Of a stretch of 64,000 nt of DNA, positions 46,201-54,600 are shown in pieces; positions within the stretch are counted from its first letter, which is position 1; each line of letters starts with the position of its first letter. The notes under the pieces were generated by a model, which did no database searches, was not told the DNA's origin, and was given only the letters and a program-made list of their open reading frames with translations. Origin of the DNA: Cohnella endophytica. GTDB taxonomy: Bacteria; Bacillota; Bacilli; Paenibacillales; Paenibacillaceae. The translations under genes were made by a program, and so were the position numbers. Where the stretch lies: contig NZ_RBZM01000013.1 of the NCBI RefSeq assembly GCF_003628305.1, forward strand, positions 50,049 through 114,048. The letters are read 5' to 3'.

Positions 46201-49200
46201 GCACTGCTCATTTGGAACATAGCCGTACCTTTATTGTTCTTTACGTAGAACTGCCCGGCATCTACATTATTCAGCTTGATTGTATAATAGCCATTCGCTA
46301 CTCCTGCCCCGTCGAAAGTAATCCTTGAAGCGTGCTCGCTTTTCGCAAGATTCGAGATCTGCAATTTAAATGCCTTACCGTCTTTTCGAATGTTCGCGCT
46401 TTCGATTTTATCGCTTTCCGAGACTAGATAAATTTTTTCATCGATTAGATTGATACGTTTGCCAAAACCGTCCTTCGGTGTGATCTGGTAGCTGCCGCTT
46501 GCTTCAGTGACCGAAGCTCCATATCCGAAAAGCCCGAATACCGGATCGGTGACAATATCGGAACTGATACGCAATAACGAGCCATAGAGTCCTTCCTCTG
46601 ATTCGCCGGAAAAGTCCTGCCAGCCGTTGTTCATCACGCGAGTGCCGCCATCATTTACGTTTTTGGTACCGGTTCCTCCCTTCTGGGCATTATATCTCCA
46701 AGAGATGCCGCCTACAGATTTTGCCGTAATCTGCCCCATATTGACGGCGTTGAAGTTTGAGATCTTCGCCGCATAGTTGCGCTGCTGTGCGGTAGCAGTC
46801 TGAGCCGCGGACCTCCCGTTATCCTGATAGCGGAGCCAGTCATCCATAATAGATCCCGCCAAGGAAGCCGTATATTGGAAGTTCCACCAGCCTTCGCCGG
46901 CGCGGAATACCGGTACGGAATAATAGTACCAAGTAGGCTGAATGCCTCGCATTGCACGAGTCTTCGAATCGTCTTTTCTCATGCTTGTCAAGGCTGTGGC
47001 CGCCCTCGAGTCTGCAGGGTAGTACGTGCGCAGCGCTTTGGCTGCCGCATAGGCCCCTTCTTCGCCGGTATTGTCATATTCAAATTCCGACCCGTAAGGA
47101 TAAGTGGCGTTAACAATGTTCCGACCTTTGGTTTGAGCGAACTTCACTTTCAGATTCTCATACTGAGTCAGCATTCCCTCTTCTTTAAGCGCCTCAATCA
47201 TATCCGGTACCTGCTGTTCACCATAGAATCCGGTTGTTCCGCTGGAGACACGGTTATAGTAAATGCCATAGGCCTTTTCCAGATAGTATTGCGGCGTTTC
47301 ACGATACTTTATCAAATTGGGATATGCCTTTTGGATCCGATACATGTTGAAAAATCCAGTCGCTTCCATCATTTCGGAAAACGTCCGTGTATAGGGTGTT
47401 GCTGTAGTTGATTTAGCGCCTGAAGCATTAAGGTAGTTCGCAACCGTAAAAGTCGACTGCGTATATTTCATATAATTATTCCACATAAAGTCGATCAGGT
47501 AGTTTTCAATGGATCGAATTTCATTAGGATCTGGATCGAGATAATTTTTCATGGTCATGAAGTTGATGTTATCGTGGCTCCAGTCATCTCCCCAATGGCT
47601 GTCCGTCGTATCCATGCCGGTTGCAAGATACCAGTCACGGTAGATGCCGAAGGAAGGACTATTCGGGTTCTTGTCCTGTGTTTTGTCTACCATAAATTGG
47701 GAATGGGCTTTCGATGTTTGATCAAGCTCAGCCAGAACATTGAATTCAAACTGAGTAAATTTATCCATCGTTGTGCCATTGGCTTTCAGCTTATAATCCA
47801 CACGAACGCTGTTATTGCCGAGGACGTCAAAGTTGAGCGAATAGATATGATGCTTTTCACCGTTTATTATTTTGGTTTCCACAAGCTGTACGGATTTTGA
47901 ATATTCAGGATTCCCGCCAGGAAGTCCGCGTCCGGCACGGGTATTGTCGACCATAGCCTGTCTGGTCTGGCCGGACTTGATAGTCGGGATATGCGTTGCA
48001 TCGAATGGATCATTCTCGTCAACAGACTGAATCTTAATTGAGTTTATATCGATGATGCTATCGTCATAATGCAGATCCAGCTTGGTAGGCATATTGATGG
48101 CCGTCTGGAAGCCGGGCAACGCTACGGCGTCAATCATGCCCGATTTATACAGGATGGAGCGAAGGTTTGTCTCACGGTCTTCCAGAGAAGTCGAAGCGTT
48201 GTTTGAGCTTGAGGCACTTGTTTGCGGTGTGTTGTCGCCTGCGCGCACCGCCGAAAACTTAAACTTATATGTTTTTTCCTGACTAGGTCCCAGAACCAGG
48301 CTGGTGGCATCGCTAAAATAGCCACGGCCTGTTTTCGATATATCCTTGGAGTGGATATATAGAACGTTCAGCCCCGGAAACCAGCCGCCGCTGTCGCCGA
48401 CCCAGTTGGAATAAAGAGTTCCGTTGCGCAGTTCACCCGTGTCGCCCAACCAATAATCAACGTATTCAATGCGTGCGCCACTCTCCGGCACCGGCGTAAA
48501 CATCATGAAATTTCCTTCGCCATTCGTGCGGATGGCATAGGCATAACCGCTATCGGCACCGGAAAAATTATGCACGGTAACCCGGTTATCATAGGTATCG
48601 TTTGTATTTAAATATTTGTTATTCCAAGGCATCGGCAAGCCGATATCGCCGAATTCAATATATTTGTCGCTTTTGTTTTTCATGGTTATTTCCCACAGCA
48701 TGGAACCGTCATCGCTATCCATATTAAATACGGACTTCACGTCAAATCCTTTCATAGTGCGAGCGGTTGAGGAAGTAAGAGCCTGTCCGATAAAGTTGAC
48801 TTCAACCTTCTTTCCGTCTGATGAAGCTACCTTTTGAAAGTATGGGTTATTGGCGTTAATGGTAGAAATTCTTGTTGATCCGCCAGCCGCCAATGTTTTG
48901 TTTGTATCTACTTCCGTAAAACCAGTCCGATCATTAGGAAATGTTGCGCTGTCACCGGTGCGGTAAGAAAAGAGCATTTCACCCATCCATTGGTGCTGAA
49001 CGTCGTTCTGTGGCGTCGTAGTGTTGGGCAAAACAAAATTGATATCAGCGTTATTTCTGTTTTTAGGATTATTATTGATATTTAGTACTTGAATCTGTCC
49101 TAAATCACCGATTTGGGCAGTAAGACTGGCATTGGAGATCGTATTCGTTGCTGCGGCTGCTCTGGGTATGAAGTTCGTTCCCAGTGACAAAGCCTGAAGT

Positions 49201-49253
49201 AACATCACCAACGCGATAGTCAGAGACATTACTTTTTTTGTAATCATTTTCAT
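43263..49253 (-). CDS. Giant secreted DUF5695-type protein with discoidin-like domains and helical repeats
   Basis: 1996 residues; ATG behind AGGAGG. A signal peptide ends near AAAAT (~35). Residues ~36-1045 resemble the DUF5695 family, which is carbohydrate-active-like (WGEMLFSY-type start, FWMNNYMK and WWNFQYTASLAG aromatic motifs); catalytic residues cannot be assigned. Then PKD/Ig-like domains (~1050-1230), a Big_4-like domain (~1231-1314), two discoidin-like carbohydrate-binding domains (~1310-1460 and ~1520-1680) and four ~77-residue helical repeats (pattern YNAVYYL, GQFAAAYRDYQLL). No SLH domain. Transcription starts at a cre-overlapped promoter, so sugar control is expected. Divergent AraC gene likely activates it. 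Confidence 0.75.
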   Translation of the reverse strand: MKMITKKVMSLTIALVMLLQALSLGTNFIPRAAAATNTISNASLTAQIGDLGQIQVLNINNNPKNRNNADINFVLPNTTTPQNDVQHQWMGEMLFSYRTGDSATFPNDRTGFTEVDTNKTLAAGGSTRISTINANNPYFQKVASSDGKKVEVNFIGQALTSSTARTMKGFDVKSVFNMDSDDGSMLWEITMKNKSDKYIEFGDIGLPMPWNNKYLNTNDTYDNRVTVHNFSGADSGYAYAIRTNGEGNFMMFTPVPESGARIEYVDYWLGDTGELRNGTLYSNWVGDSGGWFPGLNVLYIHSKDISKTGRGYFSDATSLVLGPSQEKTYKFKFSAVRAGDNTPQTSASSSNNASTSLEDRETNLRSILYKSGMIDAVALPGFQTAINMPTKLDLHYDDSIIDINSIKIQSVDENDPFDATHIPTIKSGQTRQAMVDNTRAGRGLPGGNPEYSKSVQLVETKIINGEKHHIYSLNFDVLGNNSVRVDYKLKANGTTMDKFTQFEFNVLAELDQTSKAHSQFMVDKTQDKNPNSPSFGIYRDWYLATGMDTTDSHWGDDWSHDNINFMTMKNYLDPDPNEIRSIENYLIDFMWNNYMKYTQSTFTVANYLNASGAKSTTATPYTRTFSEMMEATGFFNMYRIQKAYPNLIKYRETPQYYLEKAYGIYYNRVSSGTTGFYGEQQVPDMIEALKEEGMLTQYENLKVKFAQTKGRNIVNATYPYGSEFEYDNTGEEGAYAAAKALRTYYPADSRAATALTSMRKDDSKTRAMRGIQPTWYYYSVPVFRAGEGWWNFQYTASLAGSIMDDWLRYQDNGRSAAQTATAQQRNYAAKISNFNAVNMGQITAKSVGGISWRYNAQKGGTGTKNVNDGGTRVMNNGWQDFSGESEEGLYGSLLRISSDIVTDPVFGLFGYGASVTEASGSYQITPKDGFGKRINLIDEKIYLVSESDKIESANIRKDGKAFKLQISNLAKSEHASRITFDGAGVANGYYTIKLNNVDAGQFYVKNNKGTAMFQMSSALTAEVTIEKSDTGENQAPNVTAEVATQNPQAMLPFTINGTVTDDGAPDGALNYQWEVVSTPPGGSLSFTNPKSTTTKAVGTKGGSYTVKLNANDGELSGSYELTFVLAAAPEKQPPVIGAVTAAQDASNNSILVLSGAATPDPVYSAVTEPVWTYGWTVKEKPNGVGEITIVDGDKANAYARISKAGTYVFTFTAADEGKAASKDVSITIAKDTDDSFRAISVVTKKGTAPTLPGTVSVRLVTGITQGVVEWDAVDPTKYANNGEFEVRGNIKDSDLKARVTVYVVNSQPQNNALSATPTAIINSVNDLGGVKGLNDGFDPTSSSDTSHGAWHNWQGDQGGPAWVMYTWSEAFLATSMDVYVFRDGSGNFQPKDMTLQLRDADGKWYTPRGVVGLGNALNKYNTTTFEPAYITGARIDMKPVTLGSGILEWKVNGYTGAIDKTELTQVYNFANSLKAANFTGQGLTPIAASKANASAVISNKNATEAEVSQAIANLLSDLRLLTPLNNNMAFAASVSASYTSSWESLAAVNDGKKDSTSNSHWGTWGNTSSEEWVQYDWPQGATIASSDLVLWIDGNGTTGITTPTKYTYSYIPKNSSTNAWVTAATITSGIVAKNTPVGTSNLYGFDPVLEVKALRVTITKQARNSEGVGLWEWEVFQPSTPDLVNLQLAQFYASHGNAYNAVYYYQLAISNGDTGLDSEMIVAAGLLQLLAKSAMETGDISTAYSAYQLLSGSSAVPSSVSADAAKSLSSSQNMGLAWYYYGQNNLYNAVYYLAQEIGSGNSSTGIGALMSNVATKLQQQAQSETQQGQFAAAYRDYQLLASNNGVPAGIAQDAATSISTGGSIGNAWFYLAESNWYNAVYWLGDTMQTNASTGVSAMMIYASNQLQQLAQGHMAQGQLAQGFTAYALLVATAGVPTSVALDASKSQDVSDSNYGDALWYLNQANYINAKYYLEQVEANGNNSTGVQALLSYVNSQ

Positions 49254-49283
49254 CGTCGTAGCCTCCTAATTTATTCATAAATA

Positions 49284-49309
49284 TGAAAGCGCTTTCTTTA
49301 TGAATTATA
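49284..49309 (-). promoter_or_regulatory. Extended -10 promoter with cre site for the DUF5695-type gene
   Basis: TATAAT (49304-49309, minus strand) preceded by TG one base upstream. TGAAAGCGCTTTCT at 49284-49297, just downstream, fits the degenerate cre pattern fully. CcpA there would act as a roadblock. Confidence 0.75.
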
Positions 49310-49592
49310 TCACCCCTGTTTTTTTTGAAAAACGGCATATATCAACCAATAATTGTGATATTTCAACCTTGCATAATATGGTATATTATTACATTTTGTT
49401 TCAATGATTCTCGCTATTTGTCGAACCCTCATAGCATTTTGATATTTTCATTTCTAGTGAGTAAATTATTTGGGTTTTAAGCTCTTTTTTGTTCTTTTAA
49501 ACCTTGCAATAACGATAACTTCGCACTACTATTAATCTGAAATTTGAAATGAAAGCGCATTACTGTAATAGAAATGGGAGGGGGAATTCATC

Positions 49593-50480
49593 ATGTCTGA
49601 TTTAATCTTTCACTTTGTAACTCCACCGATACCCTATTTCATCGACAGCGGTAAACACACATTCATTCCAGGCGAAAAGCATGTCAGCCGCCACTCTATC
49701 AACGTATTCGATCTCATCATCGTAACCAAAGGGAAATTATTCATAGGGGAAAGCAATCATGAGTGGACGCTCGATAAAGATGAAGCCATCATTTTGCGCC
49801 CGGATGCGTACCATTATGGTACTGCCCCCTGCGACGAGGAAACGGAAATTACCTGGATTCATTTTCAAACGTTCGGAGCTTGGGATGAAAGGAACAATAT
49901 TGACGAGTGCCTTGAGAATCAAATTGCTTTATTCGATAAACACAAACAGAACGCTTACCTTAATCATAGTGAAGTGAGTTCCATCTTCATGCCGAAAAAA
50001 ATAGAAGTTTCTCGAACTTCAATGAACGACCTTACCGAATTTTATGCTTTGGATCATGATCCTCGTCCCTTTCGTTACTGGCGAAAGCAAACCGCTTTTC
50101 AAACCTTCATGCAAAATCTAAATCAGGATTCGGGGATTGCAAATAGCTCGGCGGCGGCACAGCTTGCTGAAAAGATTGAATTGTATATTCGTCAAAACTA
50201 TATTTCGAAAATTACGAATTCCGTATTAAAAAAACAATTTAATTATCATCCGAATTATTTAGCCAAGTGTATGTTAAAAGTATATGGAGTCACTCCTATC
50301 GATTACCTGCTGCAATATCGGATAGAGCAAGCAAAAAAACTGCTCATACAAACCGATTGGTCCATCGGACGAATTTCCGATGAAGTCGGATTCAATGATC
50401 CCGCCTACTTCTCTTCCGTCTTCACGAATAAACAAGGCACTTCCCCTACAAACTTTCGAAAAAAAATATCGAAGTTTTGA
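49593..50480 (+). CDS. AraC-family transcriptional regulator
   Basis: 295 residues; ATG after GGGAGGGGG. N-terminal cupin-like arabinose-binding domain (residues ~10-110; SRHSINVFDLIIVTKG, ILRPDAYHYGTAP) and a C-terminal double helix-turn-helix (~195-292; YLAKCMLKVYGVTPIDYLLQYR, ISDEVGFNDPAYFSSVFTNKQG). It is a sugar-responsive activator of the kind divergent from carbohydrate loci; the natural target is the gene at 43263-49253, transcribed from the same 340-bp intergenic region. Confidence 0.9.
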   Translation: MSDLIFHFVTPPIPYFIDSGKHTFIPGEKHVSRHSINVFDLIIVTKGKLFIGESNHEWTLDKDEAIILRPDAYHYGTAPCDEETEITWIHFQTFGAWDERNNIDECLENQIALFDKHKQNAYLNHSEVSSIFMPKKIEVSRTSMNDLTEFYALDHDPRPFRYWRKQTAFQTFMQNLNQDSGIANSSAAAQLAEKIELYIRQNYISKITNSVLKKQFNYHPNYLAKCMLKVYGVTPIDYLLQYRIEQAKKLLIQTDWSIGRISDEVGFNDPAYFSSVFTNKQGTSPTNFRKKISKF

Positions 50481-50560
50481 TGCCATCGATATTGTTTGCC
50501 CCGGCACGACCGCCACGCGATTTGTTCACACCGACCTATAAATTCAAGGGAGCTGTTGAG

Positions 50561-50977
50561 ATGAAAATCAGCGCACTCGTACAGAATCGTGAAGGTAAGC
50601 ATCAGGTCAGCTTGTATACCAACGACAATGTCCTTACCCTGGCCATTTCGCCCAAGTCGACAGGGTTCGGATCAAGTGTCACCGGAGGCGAGTTACTCTT
50701 TTTGGCCTTAGCCACGTGCTACTGTAATGACATCTATCGGGAAGCGGCGAAACGGGGCATTCGTATTGAATCCGTGGAGGTGGAGGTTTCAGGTGAGTTT
50801 GGATCTGAAGGCGAACCGGCAACGAACGTACACTATCACGTGAAGATTGCAGCGCATGCCAGCGAAGAAGTCATACGCTCGCTGGGCAGTGAGACTGATC
50901 GCCTTGCTGAAATTCAGAATACCTTGCGTGTCGGGACGCCAGTGAAGCTGAGTGAGATTGATGCTGTATCTGTGTGA
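50561..50977 (+). CDS. OsmC/Ohr-family protein
   Basis: 138 residues from the ATG at 50561 (AAGGGAG upstream); a longer frame from 50477 overlaps the AraC gene and is not supported. OsmC fold with GSSVTGGELLFLALATCYCNDI, including the Cys of the family, and VEVSGEF. Only one of the two usual peroxidatic cysteines has an obvious position (the CYC pair near residue 50), so peroxidase activity is uncertain. Such proteins often detoxify organic hydroperoxides. Confidence 0.85.
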   Translation: MKISALVQNREGKHQVSLYTNDNVLTLAISPKSTGFGSSVTGGELLFLALATCYCNDIYREAAKRGIRIESVEVEVSGEFGSEGEPATNVHYHVKIAAHASEEVIRSLGSETDRLAEIQNTLRVGTPVKLSEIDAVSV

Positions 50978-51063
50978 TGCGCTTAATACCGTAGCAATTC
51001 GATAATGTAGATTTCGATGCTATACACGTGTGCCATAAAGCAACGCCAGGAAATAATTTAGAG

Positions 51064-51101
51064 AAAAATAAAGACGCTTGGGAGAATTGCTCCCGAGCGT
51101 T
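51064..51101 (-). terminator. Terminator shared by OsmC and the small membrane-protein gene
   Basis: ACGCTTGGGAG and CTCCCGAGCGT form the stem (51074-51100), with a T-rich run on the minus strand. Confidence 0.75.
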
Positions 51102-51128
51102 CCATAATACACACTCCACATGACTGGA
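51102..51128 (-). pseudogene. RlmD/RumA-tail-like scar 3
   Basis: After a stop, the minus strand reads SSHVECVLW, with CATGTGGAGTG at 51112-51122. It lies 51 bp past the stop of the small membrane-protein gene and leads into the terminator. Confidence 0.5.
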
Positions 51129-51179
51129 CTACCGGTCACTGTTAAATTACTCCGATAAAGGCGGGGAGGCGAACTACAA

Positions 51180-51452
51180 TCAATTTCTATTTACATACAT
51201 AATTGTCATCAAAAGAATTGGCATAATCATTCCTAAACAACTACAAACGATACCTGTGATTGTTGTTCTTCTTCCACTTTGTTCGTTAAGCCTTATTTCT
51301 TTTAGAGCTACAACACCAATTATTAAACCAATAACACCTAAAATAAATCTAACATAAATAAAAAATAAAGCAATTGATAGAACCCCTAAAACCAAAGAAG
51401 TGACAGCTTTTCTATTTAAAACTTTTTTCTCTAATATCCCCTCGTTTCTCAA
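51180..51452 (-). CDS. Small membrane protein, DUF4190-like
   Basis: 90 residues. I prefer the TTG at 51452, spaced correctly from GGAGGGG; a TTG two codons upstream is too close. Two membrane helices (about 20-55 and 65-87) linked by a charged loop with GVVALKEIRLNEQSGRR, the standard shape of DUF4190 proteins. Function unknown. AT-rich and unlike its GC-richer neighbours. It is enclosed by two HVEC-type scars (51102 and 51534), which makes it look like a single-gene insertion. Confidence 0.75.
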   Translation of the reverse strand: MRNEGILEKKVLNRKAVTSLVLGVLSIALFFIYVRFILGVIGLIIGVVALKEIRLNEQSGRRTTITGIVCSCLGMIMPILLMTIMYVNRN

Positions 51453-51533
51453 CGGCAATCCCCTCCCTAAATATTCTCTTAATATAATATTTTTCCATAA
51501 TTAATCAGATTCCTTCTTTAACTAAACTTCCAG

Positions 51534-51587
51534 TTAGCTTAGCGGAAAAATCAACAGTGAGCAGCACTCCACATGTGCGGAATAAGC
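51534..51587 (-). pseudogene. RlmD/RumA-tail-like scar 4
   Basis: The minus strand reads AYSAHVECCSLLIFPLS and a stop, with CATGTGGAGTG at 51565-51575. It follows the terminator of the giant SLH gene. Confidence 0.5.
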
Positions 51588-51639
51588 AGAGCCAACACAC
51601 CATTTACATCTTGCTACAATCAAAACTATCAGCTAAGAA

Positions 51640-51680
51640 AATTAAACAAACTGACGCCGTAGAGTGCCGACGCCAGTTTG
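51640..51680 (-). terminator. Terminator of the giant SLH repeat gene
   Basis: CAAACTGGCGTCGG and CCGTAGGCGTC-type arms (51646-51680) pair across GAGTG or ACTCT, with TTTAATTTTC following on the minus strand. Confidence 0.8.
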
Positions 51681-51684
51681 TTGC

Positions 51685-54600
51685 CTAAAAGTGTTTATAG
51701 TGTGTATTTTGACCAATCAAAAATCGCATCAGAATCGCTGCAATTTCCGCACGGGTCGCCGTACCGGACGGGTCAATCATTCCATTACCTTTGCCGGAGA
51801 GGAGACCTTTTCCAACCGCCCACTTCATAGACTCAGTCGCCCAATCGGAAATTTTGTCCTTGTCTGCAAAGCCGGACAGATCACCCGTCAATGTGATATC
51901 AAGGTTATTCTGCTGCGCGTAGCGATACAGCACGGCGACAAGCTGTTCCCGGGTCACTGCGTCATCGATGCCAAAACGGTTGTTGCCATAGCCACTCACA
52001 ATGCCTTTCTGCGCCGCCCATTTGATTGCATCCGTATACCACGTACCGGAATGTACATCAGTGAATGTGCTTTCTCCGGCAACATGCGGATTGCCAGCCA
52101 TGCGATATAGCACGGTTGCAATCATGGCGCGATTGGCCGTCAAATGGGGGCTAAAGGTCATTTCGCTTGTTCCTGACATTAAGCCGTTTTGCCGGACATA
52201 GGCTACTGCGTCAGAGAACCAGTCGCTTTTGTCAATATCGGCAAAGGAGGTGCCGCCGCCGGGAGTACCACCGCCAGGTGTACCGCTGCCGGGTGTACCT
52301 CCGCCTGGTGTGCCACCGCCTGGTGTACCTCCGCCTGGTGTACCTCCGCCGGGTGTACCTCCGCCGGGTGTACCACCGCTTGTATCGGCAGTGGCAGAAA
52401 TTCTCACTTCGATTTGCTCTGTAGTTTGGCTCTGCGAACCCTTTGACACGGTGACGGTAAATATATAGCTGCCGTCTGTGCCGCTTCGATTTGCGGAGTT
52501 TCCGGCTATCGGCGCAGTGTAACTGACCTTATTAATCGTGACCGCAACACTGCTGTTCTTTACCGCGGCCTCGGCGGTGACTTTCAATGCGGCTGCAATG
52601 ACAGATTCGCTGGTTGCCGCTGCTTGGGTCATACTGCTGTAGATTGCGCCTTCCGCCGCTGCCTTTGCCGCCGCTACGATGGAAATATCCGGATCGGCCG
52701 AATCGTTCACCGTCATCGTAAGGCTCTTGCTGTCGCTTGCACTTCCCTTGGAAAGGGCAACATCATATTTGCCGCTACCGCTATTGTAGGTGACAGTCGC
52801 CGTTACCCCTGCAGCATCGCCGGTAAGCTTGCTGTTCACATAAGATTGCACCGCCGCTGTTTTGTCGGCCTGCGATGCACCGAAAGCTACATCGACTGAT
52901 CCACCAACCAAAGCCGCCTTGGCTGCAGCTACTGCCTGCGCATTTGTCACGCCGGTATAAGCCGTTGCGGTAATGGCAATGGTTTTTGGTGCGGTAGTTT
53001 GGCTCTGCGATCCTTTTGCCACCGTGACGTTGAAGGCATAGCTGCCGTCTGTGCCGAGCGGATGATCGGCATCGCCCGCAGTCGGCGCGATATAGCCGAC
53101 CTTGTTAACGGTGATGGTAACGCCGCTATTGTTGACCGCTGCACTGGCCAGATTTTCAACATAGCTCTTTACGACCGCTACATCGCCGTGCGCAGCCTGC
53201 GTGGTTCCAGGATAGCTTGCGCCTTCCGCTGATGCCTTCGCCGCCGCTACAATGGTGATGTCCGGATCTGCCGATTCGTTCACCGTCATAGCAAGACTCT
53301 TGCTGTCACTTGCGCTTCCCTTGGAAAGTGCAACATCATATTTACCGGTGCCGCTGTTGTAAGCGACAACCGCCGTCACTCCTGCAGCATCGCCGATAAG
53401 TTCGCTGTTCACATAAGATTGTACCGCCGCTGTTTTATCGGCCTGCGATGCACCGAAAGCTACATCGACTGATCCGTCTACCAAAGCTGCCTTGGCCGCC
53501 GCTACTGCCTGCACATTGGTCACGCCGTTAAAAGTCGCTGCGGTGATGGCAATGATTTTCTGCGCGATAGTTTGGCTCTGCGTGCCTTTGGCCACCGTGA
53601 CGGTGAAGGTATAGGTGCCGTCTACGCTCTGCGGGTTCTCTGCATCGCCTGCGATAGGCGCGAAGTAGCCGACCTTGGTGACCGTGACCGTAACGGCGTT
53701 GTTGTTGATCGCTGCTTCAGCTGTGGCTTTCAATGTCGACGCAATGACCGTTTCGCTAGTGGCCGCCGCTTGGGTCATGTTGCTATAGCTCGCGCCTTCC
53801 GCCGCCGCCTTGGCCGCCGACACTACAGCGATGTCCGGGTCGGCCGATTCGGTTACCGTCATTGTCAGGCTCTTGCTGTCGCGCGCGCTTCCTTTGGAAA
53901 TCGCAACATCATACTTGCCGCTAACGCTGTTATAGACGACGGTCGCCGTCACGCCTGCGGCATCCCCGATAAGTAGGCCGTTTACATAGCTTTGAACCGC
54001 CGCTGTTTTATCAGCCTGCAAGGCTCCGAAAGCGACCTCTACCGATCCGTCTACCAGCGCCGTCTTGGCTGCCGTTACTGCCTGCACATTGGTCACACCA
54101 TTAAAGGCTGTTGCCGTGATCGCAATGGTTTGCTGCGCGGTCGTTTGGTTCTGCGAACCTTTTGTCACCGTGATAGTAAAGGTATAGCTACCGTCTGCTC
54201 CGATCACATTGTCGCCGTCGCCCGCGATTGGCGCGGTGTAGCCGACGTTGGTGACCGCGACCGTAATGGCATTGTTGTTAATCGCTGCTTCAGCAGTAGC
54301 TTTTAGTGCCGCCGCAATAACCGTTTCGCTGGTTGCAGTCGCTTGAGTCATGCTGCTGTAGCTTGCGCCTTCCGCCGCTGCCCTCGCCGCCGCCAAAATG
54401 ACGATGTCCGGATCGGCCGCTTCGTTCACCGTCATCGTCAGATTCTTGCTGTCAGTTGCGCTTCCCTTGGACAACGTAACCTCATAGCTACCGCTGTTGT
54501 AGGCTACGCTCGCCGTCACGCCTGCGGCATCGCCGGTAAGCAGTCCGTTTACATAGCTTTGAACCGCCGCTGTTTTGTCAGCCTGCGAGGCTCCGAAGGC

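Noticed and set aside
49550..49563. TGAAAGCGCATTAC as a cre site for the AraC gene
   Set aside because: It misses the conserved C and 3' half of the cre pattern in both orientations.
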